The notes beneath the pieces were generated by a model that saw nothing but the letters and a program-made list of their open reading frames with translations, did not search any database and was not told where the DNA came from. Source: Limnohabitans sp. Hippo3 (GTDB taxonomy: Bacteria; Pseudomonadota; Gammaproteobacteria; Burkholderiales; Burkholderiaceae_C). Taken from it: a stretch of DNA of 64,000 bases. How positions within the stretch are numbered: position 1 is the first letter of the stretch; each line of letters opens with the position of its first letter. The stretch is taken from positions 1-64,000 of the forward strand of contig NZ_NESF01000008.1 of assembly GCF_003063665.1 (NCBI RefSeq). The letters run 5' to 3'. Shown piece by piece: positions 46,179 to 54,997 of this stretch. The position numbers and the translations under genes were made by a program.

Positions 46179-47123
46179 ATGAAACACCTCACCACCCTGG
46201 TTCTGGGCCTGGCCCTGTCGGCCGCCGCCTCGGCCGCCCAACCCCTGCTCAGCCCCGCCGAGCTGCAGGCCAAACTGAACAACCCCCAAGTGCGCGTGAT
46301 CGACATCCGCGACGCCAAGTCTTATGCCGCCGGGCACATTGCCGGCGCGGTGAACGCGCCTTACGGCAGCTGGCGCGGCCCCGCGCACAACCCCGGCGAA
46401 CTGCCCGAGTTGCCCAAGCTGACGGCGCTGGTGCAAAGCCTGGGCCTGACGCCCGCCACCCACGCGGTGGTGGTGTCGAGCGGCGCTGACGCCACCGACT
46501 TCGGTGCCTCCGCCCGCGTGTACTGGACGCTCAAGGTGCTGGGCCTCAAAGAACTGTCCGTGCTCAACGGCGGCCTGAAAGCCTGGAGCGAAGCCGGTCT
46601 GACGCAAAACACCGACGCCGTCAAAGTCGCCGCCAGCAACTTCCAGCCTAAACTGGACCCAAGCCAGATCGCCACCAAAGAAGAGCTGATCCAGCGCGTG
46701 AAGGCCGGTGACGCCACCCTGATCGACGCCCGCCCTGCCGCCTTCTTCAACGGCGAAACCAAAGCCCCTGCCGCCAAAGTGGCTGGCACCCTGGACGGCG
46801 CTGTGAACCTGCAACACGACAAGTGGTTCGCCCCCGGCAGCTCGACCTTTGTGCCCGCTGACCAGGCCAAGAAAATCGCCGCCGCCAGCCCGATCGACCC
46901 CGCCAAAGAAACCGTGTCTTTCTGCAACACCGGCCACTGGGCAGCGACCAACTGGTTTGCCATGTCCGAAGTGTTGGGCCAGAAAAACGTGAAACTCTAC
47001 GCGGGCTCCATGGTCGAGTGGTCGCAAGACCCGAACGGTCTGCCCATGGCCAACGTGCCCAGCCGCACCACCCAGCTGCTGCAAGACGCCAAGGCCTGGG
47101 GCGCCAAAACCTTCAGCAAATGA
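46179..47123 (+). CDS. Periplasmic tandem-rhodanese sulfurtransferase
   Basis: A 314-residue exported sulfurtransferase: signal peptide 1-20, then two rhodanese domains (about 25-145 and 162-300). The second has the active-site Cys C249 in VSFCNTGHWAA; the first has SSGADA in the equivalent loop and is inactive, as usual for tandem members. It transfers sulfane sulfur, for example from thiosulfate. It is followed after 16 bp by a YeeE/YedE transporter, so the pair is a thiosulfate-use cassette. Confidence 0.93.
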   Translation: MKHLTTLVLGLALSAAASAAQPLLSPAELQAKLNNPQVRVIDIRDAKSYAAGHIAGAVNAPYGSWRGPAHNPGELPELPKLTALVQSLGLTPATHAVVVSSGADATDFGASARVYWTLKVLGLKELSVLNGGLKAWSEAGLTQNTDAVKVAASNFQPKLDPSQIATKEELIQRVKAGDATLIDARPAAFFNGETKAPAAKVAGTLDGAVNLQHDKWFAPGSSTFVPADQAKKIAAASPIDPAKETVSFCNTGHWAATNWFAMSEVLGQKNVKLYAGSMVEWSQDPNGLPMANVPSRTTQLLQDAKAWGAKTFSK

Positions 47124-47139
47124 TGGTCCAATAAGGCTT

Positions 47140-48213
47140 ATGAAACGACTCCCTTTAGCGGCCATCCTGGCCGCTTTTTTCATCTTCCTGATCCTCGAAG
47201 TCTCGGTGCGCCAGTCGGTCTTGCTGCTGGTGGGCGTGGGCATGGGCGCGGCTTTGGCCGGGGCACGCTTTGGGTTCACCACCGGCTGGCGTCAGCTCAT
47301 CGAACAACGCAACCCGCAAGGCGTGGCTGGCCAGGTGCTGCTGCTGGCCTTGGCCAGCTTGGCAGCGCTGCCGCTGCTGGGCCAGTTTTCTGAACTGCAC
47401 GCCGCCCTCGGGCCACCCAGCGTGAGCCTGCTGGTGGGCGCTTTCGTGTTTGGGCTGACCATGCAAATTGCCGACGGCTGCGGCTCGGGCACGCTCTACA
47501 AAGCGGGCCTGGGTGTGCCGCTCAACATGGGCATCCTGCCTCTGTTTGCCCTGGGCAGCTTTCTGGGCTCGGTGCACCTGGACAGCTGGTTGTCACTGGG
47601 CCAGATGGAACCTGTGAGCCTGAGTGAGCAACTGGGCACCTCCGGGGCCTTGGGCCTGACCCTGGCGCTGCTGGCCGCCGTGCTGGTGGTCACCCGCCTG
47701 TGGGTGGGCGCGGGCCAAACCTGGTTCAACAAACGCTGGCTCTGGGGTGCCGTGGCACTGGCCATCCTGGCCACCATCAACCTGCTGCTGGCCGGCCAAC
47801 CCTGGGGCGTGGTCTATGGCTTTGGCCTGTGGACCGCCAAAGGTGCGGTGGCGCTGGGCCTGTTCGACCCGGCGGTCAACGCCTTCTGGGGCCAAGCGGG
47901 TAACGCAGAGCGCCTGACGCAAACCGTGCTGATGGACGTGACCACCATCACCAACATCGGCATCCTGGGCGGCGCGCTGTGGGTCTCGGCCAAGGCGCCT
48001 GGCGACAGCAAACCCCTCACAACGCAGCAATGGGTGATCGGCCTGGTGGCCGGCTTTGTGATGGGCTACAGCTCGCGCCTGGCCTTTGGCTGCAACATCG
48101 GCGCCATGCTCAGCGGCATCTCCACCGGCAGCCTGCACGGCTGGATCTGGGCGCCATTGGCCTTCGCGGGCACGCTGATCGGTGTGCGCGTGCGCCGCCA
48201 CTACCAATTTTGA
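47140..48213 (+). CDS. YeeE/YedE (TsuA-like) thiosulfate/sulfur transporter
   Basis: A 357-residue membrane protein of the YeeE/YedE family; its best-known member TsuA imports thiosulfate. Conserved cysteines in the two halves, C114 (IADGCGSGTLYK) and a later one in RLAFGCNIGAM, form the relay that hands sulfur through the pore. It follows the rhodanese gene after 16 bp and precedes a 55-residue protein by 10 bp. Confidence 0.92.
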   Translation: MKRLPLAAILAAFFIFLILEVSVRQSVLLLVGVGMGAALAGARFGFTTGWRQLIEQRNPQGVAGQVLLLALASLAALPLLGQFSELHAALGPPSVSLLVGAFVFGLTMQIADGCGSGTLYKAGLGVPLNMGILPLFALGSFLGSVHLDSWLSLGQMEPVSLSEQLGTSGALGLTLALLAAVLVVTRLWVGAGQTWFNKRWLWGAVALAILATINLLLAGQPWGVVYGFGLWTAKGAVALGLFDPAVNAFWGQAGNAERLTQTVLMDVTTITNIGILGGALWVSAKAPGDSKPLTTQQWVIGLVAGFVMGYSSRLAFGCNIGAMLSGISTGSLHGWIWAPLAFAGTLIGVRVRRHYQF

Positions 48214-48223
48214 AGGAGGCCGC

Positions 48224-48391
48224 ATGAACAAAACACAGCAACTGCAAGCGGTCTTCTGGCTCAGCCTGGCCGCCTTTCTGGCCTGGGACTTCAAGTCGTC
48301 CAATCCCGTCGACCTGCGCAACGAGCCGCCGCTGATTGCGGCCGGCTCAGGCCAGGCCACGAGTGGTGGGCATTGTTCGATGGCGAAGTGA
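48224..48391 (+). CDS. Small hypothetical membrane protein in the sulfur cassette
   Basis: A 55-residue protein starting at ATG 48224, 10 bp after the YeeE/YedE stop, with a strong GAAGGAGG ribosome site. One hydrophobic helix near the N-terminus (LQAVFWLSLAAFLAW) is followed by a polar tail with a single Cys (GGHCSMAK). I do not recognise it. Position and a strong ribosome site argue that it is real and works with the transporter. Confidence 0.7.
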   Translation: MNKTQQLQAVFWLSLAAFLAWDFKSSNPVDLRNEPPLIAAGSGQATSGGHCSMAK

Positions 48392-48494
48392 GACGATTCA
48401 GCGCTGACACAGCAGCAACAACTTGTAACCCATTTCAGTGAAGATGTATCGGGTGAAGCCATCACTTTCGCGTGAGGCTTGAGAGGCATATTTT

Positions 48495-49403
48495 TTATTG
48501 AGATGCCATGTGCATGGCAAAGGCCCGTACCTTCGCGGATTGGCGTCTTTGCGGTGGGCTGACCAAGTGAATCGGCAAAGAGGGTGCGGGCCAGTCCGGC
48601 AGCAGCACCTGCAACTCCCCACTGGCCACCTCGTCCTCGAACAGCCAAGTCGGCGAATAGCCAATGCCCATGCCTGACAGCACGGAGGCTCGTATCACTT
48701 CGCTGCTATTGGTTTGCAGATTGCCTTGGGCACGGATGGTGACCTGGGTGCCTTCTTCTGCGAGTGCGCCTGGGCCTGCAGTGAACGTCCAGGCGTTCTG
48801 AGTGGCAAGCTCCGAATAGACAATGCAGTTGTGCTGTAAAAGGTCTTGCGGCACCTGTGGCACCTTCAGGCCATCCGCTAACGCATGCAAATATGGGCGA
48901 CTCGCGATCACCATGCGTTGGGTGGTGCCAATGCGGATGGCCACCAAAGAGCTGTCGGACAGTTCGCCAATTCTGACAGCGACGTCAATGCCTTCTTCAA
49001 CCAGATCGATGAACCCATCGCTCAACCGCAGGTCGATTTTGACTTTGGGGTGAGCCGCCAAAAAACGCTTCACCAATGGCAACAGTTTGAGTCGTCCATA
49101 GCCAACTGAAGCGGCCACCCGCAGCCAGCCACTCAATTCTTGTTCGCTTTGAAATACTTCTGATTCGGCTTCTGCGATTTCAGCAACCAAGCGCCTGGCC
49201 TGGGAAAAGTAGCGTTCGCCTGCCTCGGTCAAAGCCAATGACCGTGTGGTGCGACTGAGCAACTGTGCCCCCAGCTCGCGCTCAAGCGCAGCCACTTGTT
49301 TGCTCACACGGCTCTGTGTGGTTTGGGTCTCTCTCGCCACTGCAGAGAAACTGCCCGCTTCCACCACCCGAACAAATGCATGCATTGCACTCAATTTATC
49401 CAT
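48495..49403 (-). CDS. LysR-type transcriptional regulator divergent from a DMT transporter
   Basis: A 302-residue LTTR of the large CrgA/DsdC-like group: MDKLSAMHAFVRVVEAGSFSAVA (ends given) and the helix-turn-helix ETQTTQSRVSKQVAALE. ATG 49403 lies 12 bp from a perfect palindrome (49415-49437). It is divergent from a DMT permease gene, the probable target. Confidence 0.93.
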   Translation of the reverse strand: MDKLSAMHAFVRVVEAGSFSAVARETQTTQSRVSKQVAALERELGAQLLSRTTRSLALTEAGERYFSQARRLVAEIAEAESEVFQSEQELSGWLRVAASVGYGRLKLLPLVKRFLAAHPKVKIDLRLSDGFIDLVEEGIDVAVRIGELSDSSLVAIRIGTTQRMVIASRPYLHALADGLKVPQVPQDLLQHNCIVYSELATQNAWTFTAGPGALAEEGTQVTIRAQGNLQTNSSEVIRASVLSGMGIGYSPTWLFEDEVASGELQVLLPDWPAPSLPIHLVSPPQRRQSAKVRAFAMHMASQ

Positions 49404-49414
49404 GAAACGCCCTT

Positions 49415-49437
49415 ATTCATTCCGACTTGGAATGAAT
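49415..49437. promoter_or_regulatory. Perfect LysR-type operator between LysR and DMT genes
   Basis: ATTCATTCC-GACTT-GGAATGAAT, a perfect 9-bp inverted repeat in the 123-bp divergent gap. It contains T-N11-A symmetry as in LysR boxes and is adjacent to the regulator start, as for autoregulation. Confidence 0.7.
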
Positions 49438-49526
49438 GTTAGTCCGATATCACGCCTAGTGCAATCGATCAAAAGCATCAACACTGCATCCACTCCATTG
49501 ATATACAGATGCGTGAGGCCTTTTGC

Positions 49527-50474
49527 ATGACCACCAGCTCGATAACGCCTGCACAGACAAGTCACCAAGAGCGCAAGCAATTCGCCAAAGGCATCGCGGT
49601 GGGGCTGATCGCCGCCAGCATTGGTGCGCTCTACACCGTGTTTGCTCGCTGGGGCATGGCTCACGGGCTGTCCTCACCTGATCTCACGGTGCTGCGATTT
49701 GGCGTAGCGGGCATCCTCATGCTGCCAGTCATCGTCGTCGCCTGCCGACGTGATGTGGCCCAGTTCACGACCCGCTGGCGGGTATGGCTGCTGGTGGCAT
49801 TGTTGGCGGGCACGCCATTTGGGTTACTGATGTTCGGTGCTTTGCAGTTCGCGCCCCCCAGTCATGCCGCTGTGTTCCCGTTCACCGCCATGAGCGTGAT
49901 GGGGATGGTCTTAGGCGCGATGCTGCTGGGTGACCGCATGACACTGCGCCGAGTCATGGGCATTGCTGTGGTGCTGACAGGCTTGGTCCTCGTGTCTGGG
50001 GTTGAGGCTTCGAGCCTCACACTGCGTGCATCGATCGGTGACGCCATGTTCCTTGCGGCCGGGACCTTATGGGCAGGCTTTGGCATCGTGCTGCGCAAGC
50101 ACCGACTCGACCCCTTACTCGCCACCGCGGTGATCTCGATCAGCGCATTGTTCACTTATGTGCCTGCTTATTTTTGGTTCACCGGAGGACAAAGTCTGGT
50201 TTTAGCCGCTCCCTTTGTTTTTTGGACAGAGGTGCTGGTACAAGGCGTGATTGCAGGGGCAGGCACGCTTTACTCCTATTCCAAAATGGTGTCCTTGCTC
50301 GGCCCCTCCCGCGCAGCTGTGTTTCCAGCTTTGGCGCCTGGCTTGGCCGCATTGATGGCTTGGCCAGTCCTTGGACATGTGCCAGCACCCATGGAAACCA
50401 TGGGGCTGTTGTTGGTCATGACAGGTTTGATCGTTGCTGTGACAACTTCCGCAGGTTCAGCCAAAAAACCTTGA
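49527..50474 (+). CDS. EamA/DMT family transporter
   Basis: A 315-residue ten-helix DMT transporter with two EamA repeats: KGIAVGLIAASIGALYTVFAR (ends given) and MAGT-like repeat start near residue 170. ATG 49527 (MTTSSITP) or 49509 could be used. The divergent LysR with the shared palindrome suggests that it exports a metabolite sensed by that regulator. Confidence 0.88.
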   Translation: MTTSSITPAQTSHQERKQFAKGIAVGLIAASIGALYTVFARWGMAHGLSSPDLTVLRFGVAGILMLPVIVVACRRDVAQFTTRWRVWLLVALLAGTPFGLLMFGALQFAPPSHAAVFPFTAMSVMGMVLGAMLLGDRMTLRRVMGIAVVLTGLVLVSGVEASSLTLRASIGDAMFLAAGTLWAGFGIVLRKHRLDPLLATAVISISALFTYVPAYFWFTGGQSLVLAAPFVFWTEVLVQGVIAGAGTLYSYSKMVSLLGPSRAAVFPALAPGLAALMAWPVLGHVPAPMETMGLLLVMTGLIVAVTTSAGSAKKP

Positions 50475-50504
50475 GTACCAAATCAACGGCCATGACAGCT
50501 TTCC

Positions 50505-50652
50505 GTCGAGAGTGACACCAAAACTGAACGAAGGTCAGGGCCTATTCAATTTGTTTGTCGCGCCATTTCACGGCAATGTCTGCATCCATGCCCGGATCGA
50601 GTAAACATCAAACAGCGTGCCGTAGGCATCAAAAAACAACCGCTTTGATCAT
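50505..50652 (-). pseudogene. Remnant of a haloacid dehalogenase type II gene
   Basis: On the minus strand the region starts ATG 50652 (AGGAG ribosome site upstream) with MIKAVVF. After an extra T in a run of six it continues in another frame as FDAYGTLFDVYS, the catalytic N-terminus of (S)-2-haloacid dehalogenases (the Asp is the nucleophile). It then switches frame again to PGMDADIAVKWRDKQIE, matching the family's WRDKQIEY segment, and hits a stop. About 10-15 residues are missing in between and the whole C-terminal two thirds are gone. It lies 24 bp downstream of a glutathione S-transferase gene on the same strand. Confidence 0.8.
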
Positions 50653-50675
50653 CACCGCCTACTCCTGATCGATCT

Positions 50676-51374
50676 TCAAGAAACAGTTTTCGCATCCTGT
50701 CCAAACAGAATGGATTTCGCTTTTTCATCTACGGTGGGTGCGACGTTGATGGTCTTGGCCAGCTCATACGATCTTTTCGTCGCTGGGCGATTTTGTATCC
50801 GCGCCAACCATTGAGCGAGTGCCGGAAATTGAGTCAAGTCCTGGCGTTGACGCTCATGCGGTACCACCCAAGGATAGGCCGCCATGTCTGCGATGGAGTA
50901 GTCGCCACAGATGTAATCCCGTCCATCGGACAAATGCTTGTTCAAAACGCCATACAAGCGAGATGTTTCCTTGACGTAGCGGTCAATGGCGTAGGGAATC
51001 TGTTCAGGGGCGTACTGCACAAAATGGTGATTTTGACCCGCCATCGGACCCAGGCCACCCATTTGCCAGAACAACCATTTCAGACATTCATTTCTTCCAC
51101 GCAGGTCCTGAGGAATGAATTTTTTTGTTTTGTCAGCCAAATACAAAAGAATCGCGCCCGACTCAAAAATGCTGATCGGCTCGCCGCCGTCTGCAGGCAA
51201 CGTATCAACAATGGCGGGGATTCGATTGTTCGGGGCAATGCGCAAAAAATCAGGCCCAAATTGCTCACCCTTGCTGATGTTGATCGGCTTGATGTTGTAG
51301 GGAATGCCTGACTCTTCCAGAAACAAGGTGACCTTGTGACCGTTAGGCGTAATCCAGTAATAAAAATCAATCAT
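50676..51374 (-). CDS. Glutathione S-transferase (Nu/YfcG-like)
   Basis: A 232-residue GST. The N-terminal thioredoxin domain has YYWITPNGHKVTLFLEE, the Nu-class TxNG pattern where Thr/Asn activate glutathione. IPAIVD and the FESGAILLYLA loop bind the tripeptide. The C-terminal domain contains WLFWQMGGLGPMAGQ, typical of the YfcG/YghU group with disulfide-bond reductase activity. The decayed haloacid dehalogenase lies directly downstream. Confidence 0.94.
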   Translation of the reverse strand: MIDFYYWITPNGHKVTLFLEESGIPYNIKPINISKGEQFGPDFLRIAPNNRIPAIVDTLPADGGEPISIFESGAILLYLADKTKKFIPQDLRGRNECLKWLFWQMGGLGPMAGQNHHFVQYAPEQIPYAIDRYVKETSRLYGVLNKHLSDGRDYICGDYSIADMAAYPWVVPHERQRQDLTQFPALAQWLARIQNRPATKRSYELAKTINVAPTVDEKAKSILFGQDAKTVS

Positions 51375-51406
51375 GTACTTGCTCCTTTACACATCTACTG
51401 CTCTCT

Positions 51407-52240
51407 TTAGCGCGTCAACCAGCGCCGCGCCGCAAAGCTCAGCGCGTCCACGCAAGCCACCATCAGCAGCATGGCCGCCAAAATGGTGGCGGTCTTGTTC
51501 ATGTGGAACAGGCCCATGTGGAAAGACAGCAACTGCCCCAGGCCGCCCGCACCCACCACGCCCAGCACGGCCGCGGCGCGGATGTTGTTTTCCCAGCGGT
51601 ACAGCGTGTAGCTCATGAGCTGCGGCAGCACATGCGGCAAGGTGGCATACAAGAACACGCGCAGCGGCCCCACGCCTTGGGTGCGCAAGGCATCACCCGG
51701 CCCGGTGGGCACGTTTTCCATGGCCTCGGCAAACAGGCGGCCTAGCACGCCACTGGTGTGCAGGGCCAGCGCCAATGTCCCCGCCATGGGCCCGAGACCT
51801 GCCGAGATCAAGAGCAAAGCCGCCCACACCAGTTCGGGAATGGCGCGCAACGCATTGAGCAACCAGCGTGTGGGGCTGCGCAGCCAAGCCGGGTCTTGGG
51901 TGCTCAAGCGGCTGGCCGGCACCGCCAGCGCCAGGCCCAAAACCGCCGCCATGGCGGTGCCCAGCGCCGACATGGCTAAAGTTTCCCAAGCGGCCCAGGC
52001 CACCTTGTTCACAAACACGGGCGACAAGTCGGGCGGAAAAAACTCCGCCACAAAGCGGCCCATGCTGCGCGCCGCCTCCATCGATGCAAAAGCCGCCCAA
52101 TCCAAGTCGAGCGACACAAAGCTGGCCATCACCAAGGCCCCCAAAGCCACGGTGAACCAACACGCCTTGCAGCGGGCATCAAAAATTGGCGGCGGCAATT
52201 TGTAGGGCGGGTTGGCCGCTTCACGCGAAAAGGACTTCAT
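51407..52240 (-). CDS. phnE: Phosphonate-type ABC transporter permease (second PhnE)
   Basis: A 277-residue inner-membrane permease with six helices and the BPD_transp_1 EAA-like loop (MENVPTGPGDALRTQGVG). It starts at ATG 52240, overlapping the first permease gene by four bases. With that permease it forms the channel of a PhnCDE-type transporter for phosphonate, phosphite or related P compounds. Confidence 0.92.
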   Translation of the reverse strand: MKSFSREAANPPYKLPPPIFDARCKACWFTVALGALVMASFVSLDLDWAAFASMEAARSMGRFVAEFFPPDLSPVFVNKVAWAAWETLAMSALGTAMAAVLGLALAVPASRLSTQDPAWLRSPTRWLLNALRAIPELVWAALLLISAGLGPMAGTLALALHTSGVLGRLFAEAMENVPTGPGDALRTQGVGPLRVFLYATLPHVLPQLMSYTLYRWENNIRAAAVLGVVGAGGLGQLLSFHMGLFHMNKTATILAAMLLMVACVDALSFAARRWLTR

Positions 52241-53121
52241 GCCAGCGCCTTTCTCAGCCAGGCGCTCACGCGGTCGGCCAGCGCCACTAACGCGATGAAG
52301 ACCAGCAGCAAGGTGGCCACTTCACCGCCGTTGAACATCTTCATCGAGTTGTCCAGTTGCTGACCCAGGCCCCCCGCACCCACAAAGCCCAGCACCACCG
52401 AGGAGCGGATGGCGCATTCCCAGCGGTATACGGTGTAAGACGCCAACTCAGCAGCATGGCTGGGCAGCAGCGCGTACACAAAGGCCTGCAGCCGGCCGCT
52501 GCCGTTGCGCATCAGGGTCTGGGTGGCGTGGGCTTCGCCGCTTTCCAGAATCTCGGCGTACACCTTGCCCAGCATGCCGCCATAAGTCAGCGCAATGGCC
52601 AGCACACCCGCCGTGGGCCCCAGGCCCACCACGCGCACAAACACCAGCGCCCAGATCAGTTCGGGAATGCTACGCAGCACGATCAGGGCAGCACGCACGC
52701 ACCAACGCAGCACGGCTGGCCAGCGGTCCATGCGGCCGGACAAGGCCGACAGCGACAAAACCCGCGTGGCCAGCAAACTCATCGGCACAGCCAGCACCAG
52801 CGCCAGCGTGACGCCCGCGGTGGCCATGGCCACGGTGCGCCAGGTCTCGCGCAGCACCATCTGCAGAAATTCGGGGTGGTGCACCAGCGGCCAAAAACTG
52901 CGCACAAAGTCGGCGGTGACCTTGCGGTTCTCGGGCTCCCACAGCACCCAGGGTCGGAACTCGGTGGCCACACCCAGCGGCCACAAGAGCACCAGCGCCA
53001 GGCTCAACCAGAACACGCGTGCGGCAAACGCCGGGTCGCGCGTGGGTGCTGGTGCAAACGGCCGCTCGGGTGGTGAACCGGGAGGTTGGGCCACAGGCAA
53101 ATGGGACACGGAAGCGGTCAT
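52237..53121 (-). CDS. phnE: Phosphonate-type ABC transporter permease (first PhnE)
   Basis: A 294-residue permease homologous to its downstream neighbour (shared ALRSIPELIWA versus ALRAIPELVWA and YTVYRWE versus YTLYRWE). A Pro-rich cytoplasmic tail precedes helix 1. It lies 32 bp after the ATPase gene and overlaps the second permease by four bases. Two PhnE genes in tandem is a common arrangement in this subfamily. Confidence 0.92.
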   Translation of the reverse strand: MTASVSHLPVAQPPGSPPERPFAPAPTRDPAFAARVFWLSLALVLLWPLGVATEFRPWVLWEPENRKVTADFVRSFWPLVHHPEFLQMVLRETWRTVAMATAGVTLALVLAVPMSLLATRVLSLSALSGRMDRWPAVLRWCVRAALIVLRSIPELIWALVFVRVVGLGPTAGVLAIALTYGGMLGKVYAEILESGEAHATQTLMRNGSGRLQAFVYALLPSHAAELASYTVYRWECAIRSSVVLGFVGAGGLGQQLDNSMKMFNGGEVATLLLVFIALVALADRVSAWLRKALA

Positions 53122-53153
53122 GAGGTGAGCGAAACGTCTGGAACCCGAACGCC

Positions 53154-53993
53154 TCAGCGGCAGTGCATCACCACGGGGGCGGGCGCTGCCGGTGCAAGCT
53201 CTTGCAGCGCCGCAGGCAACGCCTCACCGCGCAACTCGTGCTCGTGCTGGTCGTACAAATGCGCCAGGCGCTCGGGGCTGACCTGATCCGGGGGCAGGTC
53301 AAACACCTGCTGGCCATCGCGCAAGCCGATGATGCGCGGAAAGTGCGCCAGTGCCATGTCCACCTGGTGCAGCGTGGCCACCAGCGTGACCTGGCGTTCA
53401 CGGGCCAGGCCCACCAGTGCGGTCATGGCCATGCGGGCGCGCACCGGGTCCAGCGCCGACAGCGGTTCGTCGATCAGCCACAGGCTGGCCGGAGCCAGCA
53501 GGGCGCGGGCCAGGCCCACACGCTGGCGCTCACCACCCGACAGGCGGTCCACGCGCTCAAACAATTTGTCGCCCAGGTCAAAGTGCGCCAGCGCCTCGTA
53601 AGCGGCCGGGATGTCGGCCGGGTAAAACAGCGAACGCAAACTGGCCCACAAACCCATGGCGGGCAAACGCCCGGCCAGCACCGAAGTCACCACACGTTGG
53701 CGCGGCGGCAGAGGCGGCACCTGCGGGGCCAGAAACAACCGACAACGCAATGCGCGCAAAGCGCCTGCAGACTGGGCCCAGGGGTTCACCCCCGCCAATT
53801 GCAGCGTGCCTTGCGTGGGCGGCTGGGCACAGGCCAGCACCTGCAACAGCGTCGTCTTGCCCGCGCCCGAGGGGCCAATGATGGCCACCTGCTGGCCCGC
53901 AGCCAGCTGCAAATTCAATGCACGCAAGGCCGCTGGCACACCCGGCGTCGCCGCCGGATGCCGCGCTTCAAGGGCCTGAAGGTCAATGTTCAC
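53154..53993 (-). CDS. phnC: Phosphonate-type ABC transporter ATP-binding protein
   Basis: A 279-residue ABC ATPase with Walker A GPSGAGKTT, signature LSGGERQRVGLARAL and Walker B LWLIDEPLSALDP. PhnC-like length and order. It energises the paired permeases. It lies 18 bp after the binding-protein gene. Confidence 0.95.
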   Translation of the reverse strand: MNIDLQALEARHPAATPGVPAALRALNLQLAAGQQVAIIGPSGAGKTTLLQVLACAQPPTQGTLQLAGVNPWAQSAGALRALRCRLFLAPQVPPLPPRQRVVTSVLAGRLPAMGLWASLRSLFYPADIPAAYEALAHFDLGDKLFERVDRLSGGERQRVGLARALLAPASLWLIDEPLSALDPVRARMAMTALVGLARERQVTLVATLHQVDMALAHFPRIIGLRDGQQVFDLPPDQVSPERLAHLYDQHEHELRGEALPAALQELAPAAPAPVVMHCR

Positions 53994-54011
53994 TGTGACG
54001 GCGTCCAGGCT

Positions 54012-54881
54012 TTACAGCAAGCCCGCGCTGCGTGCAGCCGACTCCAGGCCTTTGTAGTTGTCGGGCGTGGTGGGCACATAGCGGGTGGCGCGGTTGAGCT
54101 TCAGGATCTCGGCGTGCTCGGGGTTGGCGGGGTTCAGGGCCAACAAGGCGGCCTTGATTTTTTCGCGCAGGTCGGCAGGCATATCGGCGTGCACCGACCA
54201 GTTGTAGTTGAAGTAAGGCGGCGTGGTGTAGAACACGTTCACCGCCTGGGTGTCGACCTTGTTGTCGGCCACGAACTTTTTCCAGACGGTGATGTCGAGC
54301 GCAGCGGCATCGACCTTGCCGCTGACCACCGAGGCGATGGTGGCGTCGTGTGCGCCGCTGTAGGCAATGCGCTTGAAGTCTTTTTCAGGTTCGATCTTGG
54401 CTTGCAGCAAAAAGCTGCGCGGCATCAGGTGGCCCGAAGTGCTGCTTTGCGAACCGAAAGAGACTTGCTTGCCCTTCATGTCGGCCAGGGTCTTGATGCC
54501 CGAATCGGTTTTGGCAATGAACACGGACTGAAAACGCGTGTCTTCTTCACGCTGCGCCAAGGGCACCACCTTGCCACCGGAACGGATGCTGGCCTGCACA
54601 AAAGTGAAGCCGCCAAACCAGACCACATCGACCTTCTTGTTCACCAGCGATTCCACCGCCGCAGGGTAATCGGTCACGGGGGTGAATTGCACCTTCATGC
54701 CCAGCTGCTTTTCCAGGTAGTTGGCCAAGGGGGTGAACTTGCGCACCTGCTCGGTGGCGGCTTCCTCGGGGATGGTGGTCACGCGCAGCGTGGTCTGGGC
54801 CTGGGCAGCGCTGAAGGCCGACAAAGCCAACAAGCCGGCGCAGGCCGAAGTCAGGAATTTGGAAAAGAAGGTGTAGGTCAT
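54012..54881 (-). CDS. phnD: Phosphonate/phosphite-type ABC substrate-binding protein
   Basis: A 289-residue periplasmic binding protein of the PhnD family. A signal peptide (about 1-27, ...SAFSAAQAQ) precedes TLRVTTIPEEAATEQVRKF, and the ligand loop SFGSQSSTSGHLMPR is the PhnD signature. ATG 54881 (MTYTFF) begins the signal peptide. No phosphonate lyase, phosphonatase or phosphite dehydrogenase gene is nearby, so the P source is unknown. Confidence 0.93.
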   Translation of the reverse strand: MTYTFFSKFLTSACAGLLALSAFSAAQAQTTLRVTTIPEEAATEQVRKFTPLANYLEKQLGMKVQFTPVTDYPAAVESLVNKKVDVVWFGGFTFVQASIRSGGKVVPLAQREEDTRFQSVFIAKTDSGIKTLADMKGKQVSFGSQSSTSGHLMPRSFLLQAKIEPEKDFKRIAYSGAHDATIASVVSGKVDAAALDITVWKKFVADNKVDTQAVNVFYTTPPYFNYNWSVHADMPADLREKIKAALLALNPANPEHAEILKLNRATRYVPTTPDNYKGLESAARSAGLL

Positions 54882-54997
54882 GGTGGCTTTGTAAAAGAAA
54901 CAAACAGGGGAGATTACACCCTGAAATCCTTGCACCCGACCGGAAAGGGGCCAAACCTGGACAGGCCAGTAGCCGCTGCGGTGACTTAATATGCCGC

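Noticed and set aside
46740-46960. Inactive rhodanese because the first domain lacks Cys
   Set aside because: Tandem rhodaneses normally keep only the C-terminal Cys, which is present (C249).
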